In this document: in pieces, positions 35,530-45,253 of the stretch
Layout of the letters: every line of letters starts with the position of its first letter
How positions within the stretch are numbered: position 1 is the stretch's first letter
From: JADJWR01 sp964509545
Lineage (GTDB): Bacteria > Pseudomonadota > Gammaproteobacteria > Burkholderiales > Burkholderiaceae_F
DNA length: 64,000 bases
Assembly (NCBI GenBank): GCA_964509545.1
Contig: CAZDXQ010000001.1
Span: 124,001-188,000, forward strand
Direction: 5' to 3'
The notes under the pieces: generated by a model
Database searches by the model: none
What the model was told of the DNA's origin: nothing
Seen by the model: the letters and a program-made list of their open reading frames with translations, nothing else
Made by a program: the position numbers and the translations under genes

Positions 35530-36423
35530 TCATCGGCGCCCTCCCCGCCTCGTTTCGCCGCGCTTGTCCTCGGCCGCGGGCCGCTGCGGCGATGACTGCG
35601 GATCGACCGTCAGGATCAGCAGATGCGTCTGCTCGTCCATGCCCGCGGCCGGGCGAAGTTCCACGCGCGCGAACCGCTCCTTGTCTGCGCGGTGTACGGC
35701 GGTGACGGTGCCCACCGCCAATCCTGGGGGATACAGGCCATCGATCCCGGATGTCACCGCCGCGTCGCCCTCCTGAATGTCGACATTGGTCGCCATGAAG
35801 CGCAGTTCGAGTTGTCCTCCGTCACCGAAGACGACGCCACGCAGTCCGTTGCGCAGCAGGAACACGGCGATGCTCTGGTCGCGGTCGGTCAGCAGCGTCA
35901 GCTCGGAGGTCAGCGGAAAGGCACGCGTGATCTGGCCGATGACGCCGCGGTCATCGATCACCGGCTGGCCGGGCTTCACCCCAGCCTGCAGTCCCTGATC
36001 CAGCACAAGTTTGCGCGAGAACCGGTCGCGCGACTCGTACAGCACGCGCGCCAGAACGGTGGGCGCGGCTGCGCGCTCCTTGGCGCCGAGCAGGCGGCGC
36101 AACTGCGCGTTTTCCGCTTCCAGCGCCGTCGCCTGCTGGGTGCGCAGCGACTGTTCGGCCGCCGCTCGCCGCAGGGAGGCGTTCTCGCTGGCCAGACGGT
36201 CCACGCTGGTGAAGTAATCGCTGACCGCCAGCGCAGCGTCGCGCGGAATCAGCAGCAGCCGCTGGATCGGGTACAGGATCACCCCGACGCCGATACGCAG
36301 GGTGTCGAGCGCCTGAACCCGCGCGTCGACGATGATCAGTGCGATCGCCAGGAAGGAGAAGAATGCCAGCCGCGCGCGGGCGGAAACGCCCTGGTTGAAC
36401 AGTGGCGGCGGGCCGTGGTCCAT
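35530..36423 (-). CDS. mreC: Rod shape-determining protein MreC
   Basis: Periplasmic scaffold of the elongasome: short cytoplasmic start, membrane helix (about 15-35), coiled coil (about 75-115, SVDRLASENASLRRAAAEQ) and beta-barrel domains (ARVLYESRDRFSRKLVLDQG; GVIGQITRAFPLTSELTLLTD). I chose ATG 36423, which gives MDHGPPPLFNQGVSARARLAFF, the family N-terminus; an upstream GTG at 36459 is less likely. Confidence 0.95.
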   Translation of the reverse strand: MDHGPPPLFNQGVSARARLAFFSFLAIALIIVDARVQALDTLRIGVGVILYPIQRLLLIPRDAALAVSDYFTSVDRLASENASLRRAAAEQSLRTQQATALEAENAQLRRLLGAKERAAAPTVLARVLYESRDRFSRKLVLDQGLQAGVKPGQPVIDDRGVIGQITRAFPLTSELTLLTDRDQSIAVFLLRNGLRGVVFGDGGQLELRFMATNVDIQEGDAAVTSGIDGLYPPGLAVGTVTAVHRADKERFARVELRPAAGMDEQTHLLILTVDPQSSPQRPAAEDKRGETRRGGRR

Positions 36424-36551
36424 TGGCGATGACAGGTGCGGCGAATTCGCCGCGATCACGCGCGCGACGGCGCGCTAGGACAGATCATAGGCGGCAATGC
36501 CGCCGCCATCGCGGCCGCAGGCCGCATCCGTCCTCATGGCCGGCCCGATGC

Positions 36552-37595
36552 CTAGCCCTGGGCGAAGATCGAGCCCAGCTTGTCCATCCGCTCCAGGGCA
36601 ATGCCGCAGCCACGCACGACGCAGGTCAGCGGATCCTCGGCGACGACCACGGGCAGGCCGGTCTCCTCCATCAGCAGGCGGTCGAGGTCGCGCAGCAGCG
36701 CGCCGCCGCCGGTGAGCATCATGCCGCGATCGGCGATGTCGGCGCCGAGTTCCGGCGGCGTCTGCTCCAGCGCGATCTTCACCGCCGAGACGATCTGGTT
36801 CAGCGGATCGGTCAGGGCCTCGAGAATCTCGTTGCTGGAGATGGTGAAGCTGCGCGGGATGCCTTCGGACAGGTTGCGCCCCTTGACCTCCATCTCCTTG
36901 ACCTCGGAGCCGGGGAAAGCGCTGCCGATCTGCTTCTTGATGCTTTCCGCGGTCGGCTCGCCGATCAGCATGCCGTAGTTGCGGCGGATGTAGTTGATGA
37001 TCGCCTCGTCGAACTTGTCGCCGCCGACCCGGACGCTGCCGGCGTAGACCATGCCGCCGAGCGAGATGATCCCGACTTCGGTGGTGCCGCCGCCGATGTC
37101 GACCACCATGGAGCCGGAGGCCTCGGACACCGGCAGTCCGGCACCGATCGCCGCCGCCATCGGTTCCTCGATCAGGAACACCTGGCTGGCGCCGGCCGCC
37201 TCCGCCGATTCCTTGATCGCGCGCCGTTCGACCTGGGTCGATCCGCAGGGCACGCAGATGATGATGCGCGGGTTCGGCGCCAGCAGGCTCGACGGGTGCA
37301 CCATCTTGATGAACTGCTTGAGCATCTGCTCGGTGACCGTGAAGTCGGCAATGACGCCGTCCTTCATCGGCCGGATGGCCTCGATGTTGCCCGGCACCTT
37401 GCCGAGCATTTGCTTGGCTTCCTTGCCCACGGCGCGGATCGTCCGCTTGCCGTTCGGTCCGCCTTCCTGGGAAATCGCGACCACCGAGGGTTCGTCGAGC
37501 ACGATGCCCTTGCCGCGCACGTAGATCAGCGTGTTGGCGGTGCCCAGGTCGATTGCGAGATCGTTGGAGAAGAAACTGCGGATGAAGCCAAACAT
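36552..37595 (-). CDS. mreB: Rod shape-determining protein MreB
   Basis: Bacterial actin homologue organising lateral wall synthesis. 347 residues; phosphate loops LAIDLGTANTLIYV and VVDIGGGTTEVGI, the adenosine motif MLTGGGALLRDLDRLL and the amphipathic N-terminus MFGFIRSFFSNDLAIDLG are all present. Heads the mreBCD-mrdA-rodA-rlpA cluster; divergent from gatC across 220 bases. Confidence 0.98.
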   Translation of the reverse strand: MFGFIRSFFSNDLAIDLGTANTLIYVRGKGIVLDEPSVVAISQEGGPNGKRTIRAVGKEAKQMLGKVPGNIEAIRPMKDGVIADFTVTEQMLKQFIKMVHPSSLLAPNPRIIICVPCGSTQVERRAIKESAEAAGASQVFLIEEPMAAAIGAGLPVSEASGSMVVDIGGGTTEVGIISLGGMVYAGSVRVGGDKFDEAIINYIRRNYGMLIGEPTAESIKKQIGSAFPGSEVKEMEVKGRNLSEGIPRSFTISSNEILEALTDPLNQIVSAVKIALEQTPPELGADIADRGMMLTGGGALLRDLDRLLMEETGLPVVVAEDPLTCVVRGCGIALERMDKLGSIFAQG

Positions 37596-37815
37596 GAGGG
37601 GGCGCGGACTCGCAGTAGGTGAGCGGGGCGATCGGGCGCGATGCGCACGGGACGATCGGCGTGTCGAGGCCCGCTGCGTCAGGTGCGCGATAATACGCCA
37701 GTCGTTGCGCTGCCGGAGGGAAAGTCCGCCTCTGAAAGGCCGAGTCCCGGCGGCGACACCCTCGTCCGAATGCATTCGCGGATAGCCGCGATTCCTTCCC
37801 CGCCTGACACGAACG

Positions 37816-38103
37816 ATGGCATTGACCGAAGACGACGTTGCCCGCATCGCGCATCTTGCCCGCATCGAAGTCAGCGACGCCGACCGCCGTGCGATGCTGG
37901 CGCAGCTGAATGACATCTTCGAGATGATCGCGAAGATGCAGGCCGTCGACACCACCGGCGTCGCGCCGATGGCGCACCCGCTCGGCGGCCGGCAGCGCCT
38001 GCGCGAGGATCGCGTCACCGAAACCGACGCGCGCGAGTCGAACATGAGAAACGCCCCGGCGGCGCAGGACGGACTGTTCCTCGTGCCCCGGGTGATCGAA
38101 TAG
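37816..38103 (+). CDS. gatC: Asp-tRNA(Asn)/Glu-tRNA(Gln) amidotransferase subunit C
   Basis: Small 95-residue subunit stabilising GatA in the tRNA-dependent amidation complex. Family motifs: VARIAHLARIEVSD, and MAHPLGGRQRLREDRVTE near the middle. First of the gatCAB operon. The 220-base divergent gap to mreB must hold both promoters; GATAATAC near 37689 is the only promoter-like AT-rich spot I see. Confidence 0.95.
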   Translation: MALTEDDVARIAHLARIEVSDADRRAMLAQLNDIFEMIAKMQAVDTTGVAPMAHPLGGRQRLREDRVTETDARESNMRNAPAAQDGLFLVPRVIE

Positions 38104-38113
38104 GAAGCCGGCC

Positions 38114-39574
38114 ATGAGTGATCTCGCCCATGCCGGCGTGGCCGAACTCGGCCGGTTGCTGCAGCAGCGGAAGATTTCCGCGGTCGAACTGGCGCAGGAG
38201 CGGCTGGCGCGCATCGAGCGGCATCGCGACCTCAACGCCTTCCTCGACGTCCGCCCCGAAGTGACGCTGGCGCAGGCGCGCGCCGCCGACGAGCGCCGCG
38301 CCCGCGGCGAGTCGGGCGCGCTCCTCGGCGTGCCGATCGCGCACAAGGACATCTTCGTCACCCGCGACTGGGCCAGCACCGCGTCGTCGAAGATCCTGCA
38401 GGGCTACATGAGCCCGTTCGACGCCACCGTGGTGGAGAACCTCGCCCGCGCCGGCATGGTCTGCCTGGGGAAACTGAACTGCGACGAGTTCGCGATGGGC
38501 TCGAGCAACGAGAACAGCGCCTACGGCATCGTGCTCAACCCGTGGGACAAGGGCGCGGTACCCGGCGGCTCCTCCGGCGGCTCGAGCGCGGCGGTGGCGG
38601 CGCGGCTTGCGCCGGTGGCCAGCGCCACCGACACCGGCGGTTCGATCCGCGAGCCGGCGGCGTTCACCGGCATTACCGGCACCAAGCCGACCTACGGCCG
38701 GCCGTCGCGCTGGGGCATGATCGCCTTCGCCTCCAGCCTCGACACCGCCGGGCTGATGACGCAGAGCGCCGAGGACTGCGCGCTGGTGTTCAATGAGATG
38801 CTCGGCTTCGACCCGAAGGACTCGACCAGCGTCGAGGCGCCGCGCGAGGACTTCACCCGCCATCTGAACGATCCGGTCAAGGGTTTGAAGATCGGCCTGC
38901 CGAAGGAGTTCTTCGGCGAGGGCCTGAAGCCGGACGTCGAGCGCACCGTGCGCGCCGCGCTGGCCGAGTACGAGAGACTCGGCGCGCGCCTGGTCGACAT
39001 TCGGCTCCCCAATGCCGAACTCGGCATCCCCGTGTACTACGTCATCGCACCGGCCGAGGCTTCGAGCAACCTGGCGCGCTTCGACGGCGTCCGCTACGGC
39101 CACCGGGCGGCGCGGTACGACGATTTGATCGACATGATGAAGAAGAGCCGCTCCGAAGGTTTCGGGGCCGAGCCGAAGCGGCGCATCATGATCGGCACTT
39201 ACGTGCTGAGCCACGGTTACTACGACGCCTATTTCATCAAGGCGATGCAGGTGCGACGCCTGATCGCCGACGATTTCACGCGCGCCTTCACGCAGTGCGA
39301 TGTCATCGCCGGGCCGGTGACAACATCGGTCGCCTTCGGCTTCGGCGAGAAGACCAACGATCCGGTGGCGATGTACCTGGCCGACCTGTACACGGTGCCG
39401 GGGTCGCTGGCCGGCGTGCCGAGCATGAGCATCCCCTGCGGCTTCGGCGACAAGGGCCGGCCGGTCGGCCTGCAGCTGGTCGCAAACCATATGCAGGAAG
39501 CGAGAATGCTCGGCGTCGCGCACCAGTACCAGCGGGCGACCGACTGGCACCGCCGCGTGCCCGGGGGGTTCTAG
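38114..39574 (+). CDS. gatA: Asp-tRNA(Asn)/Glu-tRNA(Gln) amidotransferase subunit A
   Basis: Amidase-signature glutaminase subunit releasing ammonia for GatB. The Ser-cisSer-Lys triad is visible: lysine in GVPIAHKDIF, and the glycine/serine-rich block GGSSGGSSAAVAARL followed by TDTGGSIREPAA. 486 residues, full length, ten bases after gatC. Confidence 0.97.
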   Translation: MSDLAHAGVAELGRLLQQRKISAVELAQERLARIERHRDLNAFLDVRPEVTLAQARAADERRARGESGALLGVPIAHKDIFVTRDWASTASSKILQGYMSPFDATVVENLARAGMVCLGKLNCDEFAMGSSNENSAYGIVLNPWDKGAVPGGSSGGSSAAVAARLAPVASATDTGGSIREPAAFTGITGTKPTYGRPSRWGMIAFASSLDTAGLMTQSAEDCALVFNEMLGFDPKDSTSVEAPREDFTRHLNDPVKGLKIGLPKEFFGEGLKPDVERTVRAALAEYERLGARLVDIRLPNAELGIPVYYVIAPAEASSNLARFDGVRYGHRAARYDDLIDMMKKSRSEGFGAEPKRRIMIGTYVLSHGYYDAYFIKAMQVRRLIADDFTRAFTQCDVIAGPVTTSVAFGFGEKTNDPVAMYLADLYTVPGSLAGVPSMSIPCGFGDKGRPVGLQLVANHMQEARMLGVAHQYQRATDWHRRVPGGF

Positions 39575-39576
39575 CG

Positions 39577-41031
39577 ATGGGCTGGGAAGTCGTGATCGGG
39601 CTGGAGACACACGCCCAACTGTCGACCGCAGCCAAGATCTTCTCCGGCTCGTCGACGGCTTTCGGGGCGCTGCCGAACACGCAGGCGAACGTGATCGACC
39701 TGGCGCTGCCCGGCACGCTGCCGGTGCTGAACAAAGGCGCGGTCGAGCGGGCGATCCGCTTCGGGCTGGCGATCGGGGCGACCATCGCGCCGCAGAGCAT
39801 CTTTGCGCGCAAGAACTACTTCTACCCGGACCTGCCCAAGGGCTACCAGATCAGCCAGTACGAGATCCCGGTCGTGCAGGGCGGCACGTTGTCCTGCGTG
39901 GTCACGCCGAAGACCGGCGAGCCCTACGTGAAATCGGTGAGGCTGACGCGGGCGCACCTCGAGGAGGACGCCGGCAAGAGCCTGCACGAGGGAATTGCGA
40001 ACGGCAAGACCGGCATCGACCTGAACCGCGCCGGCACGCCGCTGCTTGAGATCGTCTCCGAGCCGGACCTGCGCTCCTCCGCCGAGGCCGTTGCTTACGC
40101 GAGAGCGCTGCACTCGCTGGTCGTCTGGCTCGGCATCTGCGACGGCAACATGCAGGAAGGCAGCTTCCGCTGCGACGCCAATGTCTCGGTGCGCCGCGCC
40201 GGCGAGGCGAAGCTCGGCACCCGCGCCGAGATCAAGAACCTGAATTCCTTCCGCTTCCTGCAGCAGGCGATCGACTTCGAGGTGCAGCGGCAGATCGAGC
40301 TGATCGAAGACGGCGGCGCCGTGGTGCAGGAAACGCGGCTGTACGACCCGGAGCGCGGCGAGACGCGCAGCATGCGCAGCAAGGAAGACGCGATGGACTA
40401 TCGCTACTTCCCCGACCCCGACCTGCTGCCGCTGGTGATCGACCACGAGTGGATCGACGCGATCGCCCGCGAGATGCCGGAGCTGCCCGGTGCGATGCGC
40501 AGCCGCTTCGTACGCGACTACGGGTTGTCGGAGTACGACGCGTCGGTGCTCACCGGGTCGAAGGCGATCGCGGCCTATTACGAGGCCGTGGCCGGCACCG
40601 TCGTGGACAAGAAGGTGGCGGCCAACTGGATCATGGGCGAAGTCGCCGCCGCCCTGAACAACGCCCAGATCGACATCGCATCAGCCCCGGTCAGCGCGAC
40701 GCAACTCGCCGGACTGATCAATCGCGTGCTCGACGGCACGATCAACAACAAGACGGCCAAAGAAGTCTTCTCGGCATTGTGGAACCGGGAAGGCGAGTCG
40801 GCAGACCCGATCATCGAGTCGCGTGGCCTGAAACAGATATCGGATGCCGGCGCGATCGAGAAGATCATCGACGAAGTGCTTGCAGCCAACCCCGGCCCGG
40901 TCGCCGAATTCCGCGCCGGCAAGGAGAAGGCGTTCAACGCGCTGGTCGGGCAGGCGATGAAGGCGACCAAGGGCAAGGCCAACCCACAGCAGGTCAACGA
41001 AATCCTGCGACGCAGGCTCGGCGCTCCCTGA
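39577..41031 (+). CDS. gatB: Asp-tRNA(Asn)/Glu-tRNA(Gln) amidotransferase subunit B
   Basis: tRNA-binding kinase/amidotransferase subunit. Starts MGWEVVIGLETHAQLSTAAKIFS. Conserved YFYPDLPKGYQISQY, LEEDAGKS and GTPLLEIVSEPDLRS are present, with the C-terminal YqeY-like helical tail. 484 residues; the ATG lies two bases after the gatA stop. Confidence 0.97.
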   Translation: MGWEVVIGLETHAQLSTAAKIFSGSSTAFGALPNTQANVIDLALPGTLPVLNKGAVERAIRFGLAIGATIAPQSIFARKNYFYPDLPKGYQISQYEIPVVQGGTLSCVVTPKTGEPYVKSVRLTRAHLEEDAGKSLHEGIANGKTGIDLNRAGTPLLEIVSEPDLRSSAEAVAYARALHSLVVWLGICDGNMQEGSFRCDANVSVRRAGEAKLGTRAEIKNLNSFRFLQQAIDFEVQRQIELIEDGGAVVQETRLYDPERGETRSMRSKEDAMDYRYFPDPDLLPLVIDHEWIDAIAREMPELPGAMRSRFVRDYGLSEYDASVLTGSKAIAAYYEAVAGTVVDKKVAANWIMGEVAAALNNAQIDIASAPVSATQLAGLINRVLDGTINNKTAKEVFSALWNREGESADPIIESRGLKQISDAGAIEKIIDEVLAANPGPVAEFRAGKEKAFNALVGQAMKATKGKANPQQVNEILRRRLGAP

Positions 41032-41061
41032 ACGCGCTCGCGCCGGAACCGATCAGCAAGC

Positions 41062-41089
41062 AAACGGCCCGCTCGAGGCGGGCCGTTTT
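41062..41089 (+). terminator. Rho-independent terminator of gatCAB
   Basis: An 11-bp perfect stem AAACGGCCCGC/GCGGGCCGTTT with the loop TCGAG, followed by TTTTC ATTT. It lies 31 bases after the gatB stop. It may also partly stop transcription of the converging lipoprotein gene. Confidence 0.9.
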
Positions 41090-41108
41090 CATTTCGCCGC
41101 GGCAGCGC

Positions 41109-42305
41109 TCAGGGCGCCGCTACGAGCGTCGGACTCCAGGTCGCGTTCGCCGTGCCCGTGCCGATTCCGGTCGTCTGTGCCATGTAGCCCGTTGCCGTCG
41201 CCTCGAGCGTGTACGTCCCCGACGGGCTCGCCGGCGCCGAGAAGCCGAGCGGCAGCGTGGTCGAGAAGGTCGCGAACAGCGGTGCGGCGGTCGGCAGCGT
41301 CAGCGAATACGTGCCGTCTGCCACGTTGACGTTGACCGTCGAGATCTCGACCTTCGGCACCGAGCCCACCTCCTGCAGCGCGCGGACGACGCCGGTGTCG
41401 AGGGCTGCCACCGGACCAAGGATGCCGCTGGCCGTGCGCGTCGCCGGAGAGCCGGCCGCAGGCAGCGGTATCGGCTGCGCCGCGGTGCTCAGCCGGCTGA
41501 CCGCGCTCGTGTCCGCCGGAACGCCGGCGACGACGCTGGTCCCGCGTGTCGGCGCGGTGATCACGACGTCGTAGGGCGAATTGGCCGGATCGAGGTAGGC
41601 CAGCGTGAACTCGCCCGTGGTCGTCGGAATCGTGCTGCGGACGACCATGCCGTTCTTCTGCGCCGAGACCATCACGCCGGCGACGGTCGGATCGACGACG
41701 CCAACGATGCCCGCGACCGTCTTCAGATCCGCCGTCAGCACCGGCTTCAGCCCGTAGCTGCCGTTGCCCCGCGCGACGATCGAGCGGCAGGCGTCGAAGT
41801 CGATGACGAGATCGACCAGCGTGCCTTCCTGCACCGTGAACGGCCGGATGATCTTCAGTCCGGTCTGCGCCGCGCTCGGCGTCTGCAGCGGAATCTCGAC
41901 CGTGTCGCCGAGCAGCACCACCGAATTCGCCGGCGGGCTGCCGCTGTTGGCGCTGAGCACGAGACGGACCTGGGTGTAGTTGCCCGCGCCAAGCGGTGCC
42001 CTGCCCAGTTCCTCGAGCCTGCCGTTGGTCAGATCGAGCAGATTGATCTTCTTCGCCGGGCTGACCGGGATGTTGATCCAGCCGACATTGTTCGGTTCGG
42101 CGTCCGCCGATTGGTGAACGCGAACCTGGGTCACCGTCACAAAGACTTTTTCGAGGTCATCGTTGCCGATCTTGCAGCTCGGCGCGTCGGTGATCGATAC
42201 GCGGAGGCTGCCGGTTGGCGGATCACCGCCCCCGCAGGCCGCCACCGTAGCAACCGCTGCGGCGGCAAGCAGGGTGCGTGCCGTCGTGAAAGCCGTGAAC
42301 TTCAT
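41109..42305 (-). CDS. DUF4382-type lipoprotein
   Basis: A 398-residue exported protein. Signal peptide with lipobox VAAC (C24) followed by GGGDPP, then a DUF4382-like beta domain (TGSLRVSITDAPSCKIGNDDLEKVFVTV begins the block, split here by length) and an Ig/carboxypeptidase-regulatory-like C-terminal region. Probably an outer-membrane-anchored beta protein; function unknown. CAGGAGGAC precedes the ATG at a good distance. It converges on gatB. Confidence 0.75.
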   Translation of the reverse strand: MKFTAFTTARTLLAAAAVATVAACGGGDPPTGSLRVSITDAPSCKIGNDDLEKVFVTVTQVRVHQSADAEPNNVGWINIPVSPAKKINLLDLTNGRLEELGRAPLGAGNYTQVRLVLSANSGSPPANSVVLLGDTVEIPLQTPSAAQTGLKIIRPFTVQEGTLVDLVIDFDACRSIVARGNGSYGLKPVLTADLKTVAGIVGVVDPTVAGVMVSAQKNGMVVRSTIPTTTGEFTLAYLDPANSPYDVVITAPTRGTSVVAGVPADTSAVSRLSTAAQPIPLPAAGSPATRTASGILGPVAALDTGVVRALQEVGSVPKVEISTVNVNVADGTYSLTLPTAAPLFATFSTTLPLGFSAPASPSGTYTLEATATGYMAQTTGIGTGTANATWSPTLVAAP

Positions 42306-42462
42306 GTTCTGTCCTCCTGCACTGCGTGCAACCATCATGATGGCACCGACTTTCGCGCGCCATCCGACGATGATCAATCGCCGTGCTCAGCTAGCCTGAT
42401 CGGTTGAACCTGAATGCGCGAAGTCGCGCGCCCAGCGCCTTGTTTCGGCGTGAAGTAAGCGC

Positions 42463-43119
42463 TCAGTTCGAGGCCGACGGACCCGTGCGCATCTGCGGTC
42501 TTGCGCCGGCAACGACGAGTTCGCGGAACCGCTTCAGCTCGTGATCGAAGCGCTCGTTGATGCGGGCGATATCCGCCTGCATGTCGGCGATCAGCTTGCG
42601 CTCGGACTGGACCAGGGTCTCGTTGTTTTCGAAAGCCCGTTCCAGGGTCGCCGGCATCTTGCGTCTTGTGTAGAACTCAGCCTCGTTGTCCAGGCGTTTG
42701 CGATCGCGCGCATGGTCTTCGAGCCGCTTCTGCGCCCGCTCGATCAGTTGCTGCCGGCTGCTGATCGCGGTCTGCCGGGCGGCTTCGATCTCCGCCTCGG
42801 TGGCGTAGGTTTCCATCAGCGCCACGTCGCGGCGGGCCTGGGCGCGACGCCGCTCCTGTTCCTCCTGCTCGCGCCGCGCCTGTTCGGCCCGAGCCTTGCG
42901 CTGCTCCGCGGTCAGCGGCGGTTCGATCACGCGCCGAACCGATCCGTCGGCACGCAACTCGCGAACCACCATGCCATGGCACTCCGCCGGCGGACGGTCC
43001 GACGTGATCGTGCGGCCGTTGGCGTCGGTGCAGACGAAAACCGCTGCCGACGCCGGCATCGCCGCAAGCAGCAGCAATGCTGCGACCGGCCCGAGCGAGC
43101 AGCGCAGTTCACGCGCCAT
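42463..43119 (-). CDS. DUF4124-type periplasmic protein with coiled coil
   Basis: A 218-residue protein with a signal peptide (about residues 1-25, ending PASA). A short DUF4124-like beta module follows (AVFVCTDANGRTITSDRPPAEC), then long charged helices (about 75-210, rich in Glu/Arg/Gln) likely to form a coiled coil. Function unknown. It overlaps the pyrE 3' end by 11 bases, and GGAGG stands before the ATG within pyrE. Confidence 0.72.
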   Translation of the reverse strand: MARELRCSLGPVAALLLLAAMPASAAVFVCTDANGRTITSDRPPAECHGMVVRELRADGSVRRVIEPPLTAEQRKARAEQARREQEEQERRRAQARRDVALMETYATEAEIEAARQTAISSRQQLIERAQKRLEDHARDRKRLDNEAEFYTRRKMPATLERAFENNETLVQSERKLIADMQADIARINERFDHELKRFRELVVAGARPQMRTGPSASN

Positions 43120-43786
43120 AACGCCTCCGGTAATCGAGCATCGCCTGCCGGTACGGGCGCAAAGCGGCGGCCTGCTCCGCATCGGAGTCGATGTATTCCA
43201 TGAGGTCGTTCAGGTTCGCCACGGAAATCACCGGAATGCCGAACGACTGCTCGAACGCCGCGACGGCCGAAAGCGATGACAGCGCCTGCTCGGTGCCGGT
43301 GCGTTCGCAGCGGTCGAGCGCGATCAGCACGCCCGATGGCCGGGCGCCGTGCGCACGGATCAGTTCAACGGATTCGCGCTTGGCCGCGCCTTCAGTGATG
43401 ACGTCATCGACGATCAGCACCCGGCCCGCCAGCGGACTGCCGACGATCAGCCCGCCCTCGCCGTGATCCTTCGCTTCCTTGCGGTTGAAGGCGAACGGCA
43501 CGTCGACACCGAGGTTGGCCAGCGCCATCGCCGTGCCCGCCGCCAGCGTGATGCCCTTGTAGGCCGGCCCGAACAGCATGTCGAACTGCACTCGCCCGGA
43601 GCCGCGCGCCGCCAGCAGCGCCTGGGCATAGAAGTGGCAAAGCCGCGCCAGCGTCGAGCCGCGCGAGAACAGGCCGGAGTTGAAGAAGTACGGCGATCGA
43701 CGTCCCGACTTGGTCGTGAAGTCGCCGAACTTCAGCACCTCGGCCTGCAGGGCGAACTCGATGAACTGCCTGGACAACTGTTCCAT
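43109..43786 (-). CDS. pyrE: Orotate phosphoribosyltransferase
   Basis: Pyrimidine synthesis: orotate plus PRPP to OMP. The PRPP-binding motif VLIVDDVITEGAAKRES is intact, with the N-terminal FALQAEVLKFGDFTTKSGRRSPYFFN and 225-residue length. Divergent from exonuclease III. Confidence 0.96.
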   Translation of the reverse strand: MEQLSRQFIEFALQAEVLKFGDFTTKSGRRSPYFFNSGLFSRGSTLARLCHFYAQALLAARGSGRVQFDMLFGPAYKGITLAAGTAMALANLGVDVPFAFNRKEAKDHGEGGLIVGSPLAGRVLIVDDVITEGAAKRESVELIRAHGARPSGVLIALDRCERTGTEQALSSLSAVAAFEQSFGIPVISVANLNDLMEYIDSDAEQAAALRPYRQAMLDYRRRYGA

Positions 43787-43880
43787 GGCCCGGTCCCGGT
43801 ATCGCTCGGGATTGTGACAAAAAAACGCTATCGTCCGACTCGTCTTTCCGCCCTAGTCCACGCAACCGTGTGAGTGGTCA

Positions 43881-44669
43881 ATGTTTCGCGTCCTGACGCT
43901 GAACGTCAATGGCATTCGGTCGGCCGGCGGCAAGGGGCTGTTCAAATGGCTGCCGAAGGCCGACGCCGACGTGGTCTGCCTGCAGGAAGTCAAGGCCCAC
44001 GAGGCCGATATCCCCGACGCCTGGCGCTTCCCCGACGATCTGCACGGCCACTTCCATTGTGCGCGCCAGAAGGGGTACAGCGGCACGGCGCTGTATTCGA
44101 AGAAACCGCCGCTGCGGGTGACGACCGGATTCGGTGCGCCCGAGTTCGACGACGAAGGCCGCTACGTGCAGGCCGATTTCCGCCAGGTCAGCGTGATCTC
44201 GGTGTACTTCCCGTCCGGTTCGTCGGGCCCGCACCGGCAGGAATCCAAGTACCGTTTCCTCGACGCCTTCTTCCCGCACCTGCAGCGGTTGTTCGACGGC
44301 GCGGCGGCAAGCGGCCGTGAAGTGATCGTCTGCGGCGACGTCAATATCGCGCACAGGGAAATCGACCTGAAGAACTGGCGCTCGAACCAGAAGAACTCCG
44401 GCTTCCTGCCGCAGGAAAGGGCCTGGATCTCGCGCGTGTTCGACGAACTGGGCTGGGTCGACGTGTTCCGCCGCATCGATCCGCGGCCGGAGCAGTACAC
44501 GTGGTGGAGCAACCGCGGCCAGGCCTGGGCGAAGAATGTTGGCTGGCGCATCGACTATCAGATCGCCACGCCCGGCATCGCCGCCAAGGCCAGGCGCGTC
44601 GAGATCTACAAGGCCAGGCGCTTTTCCGACCACGCCCCGCTGATCATCGATTACACCGGGCGGCTCTAA
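43881..44669 (+). CDS. xthA: Exodeoxyribonuclease III
   Basis: AP endonuclease/3'-5' exonuclease of base-excision repair. Catalytic motifs: N7 in LTLNVNGIRSAG, E in CLQEVKAHE, D and N in VICGDVNIAHREID, and the terminal SDHAPLIIDY histidine. 262 residues, complete. The TAA stop overlaps the TAG of the converging flavin reductase gene. Confidence 0.95.
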   Translation: MFRVLTLNVNGIRSAGGKGLFKWLPKADADVVCLQEVKAHEADIPDAWRFPDDLHGHFHCARQKGYSGTALYSKKPPLRVTTGFGAPEFDDEGRYVQADFRQVSVISVYFPSGSSGPHRQESKYRFLDAFFPHLQRLFDGAAASGREVIVCGDVNIAHREIDLKNWRSNQKNSGFLPQERAWISRVFDELGWVDVFRRIDPRPEQYTWWSNRGQAWAKNVGWRIDYQIATPGIAAKARRVEIYKARRFSDHAPLIIDYTGRL

Positions 44670-45253
44670 TCGGCAACCGGCGGCGCGACTGAGGCAGCAA
44701 CCTGCAGCAGACGGCGAGCGAGCGCCGCGACCTGCTCGCGGCTGCGTGCATCGACGAGTTGCCCGTCGGCATCGAACGCCGCATGGGCGCGCGGCAGCAC
44801 GAACTGCGTGGCGATCACTTCGCAGCCGAGCGTGTTGAGCATGGCGCGCAGGTGATAAAGGCCGCGCACGCCGCCGAATCCTCCCGGCGAGGCCGCCATC
44901 AGCGCCGCGACCCGGCCGCCGAAGGCATCGAGGTCCCTGATGCGCGGCATCCAGTCGATCGTGTTCTTCAGCAGCGCCGAGACCGAGGCGTTGTTCTCCG
45001 GCGAGGCGAGCAGCAGCGCGTGGTGCGCGCGAACCAGTTCGGCAAGCGCCCGGGCCGGCGCCGGAACGCCCTGCTCCGTTTCCAGGTCGCCGTGATAGAT
45101 CGGCAGCGGAAAGTCCGCCAAATCGACGAACGTCGCCTCGGCGCCGGCTTCTCGCAGCGCCGCGGCGCCGACTCGCGCCAGCTTCTTGTTCAGCGAGTCG
45201 CGGCGGGCGCTGCCGGCAAGACACAGGACGCGCGTGGTGGCCGCCGCAGTCAC
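44666..45253 (-). CDS. NADPH-dependent FMN reductase family protein
   Basis: Flavodoxin-fold protein of 195 residues. The FMN phosphate loop is GSARRDSLNKKL, and ASPENNASVSALLKNTIDWM with ASPGGFGG complete the cofactor site. Likely a quinone, azo-compound or chromate-type reductase; substrate unknown. The GTG start at 45253 overlaps the M48 gene stop as GTGA. Confidence 0.88.
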   Translation of the reverse strand: MTAAATTRVLCLAGSARRDSLNKKLARVGAAALREAGAEATFVDLADFPLPIYHGDLETEQGVPAPARALAELVRAHHALLLASPENNASVSALLKNTIDWMPRIRDLDAFGGRVAALMAASPGGFGGVRGLYHLRAMLNTLGCEVIATQFVLPRAHAAFDADGQLVDARSREQVAALARRLLQVAASVAPPVAD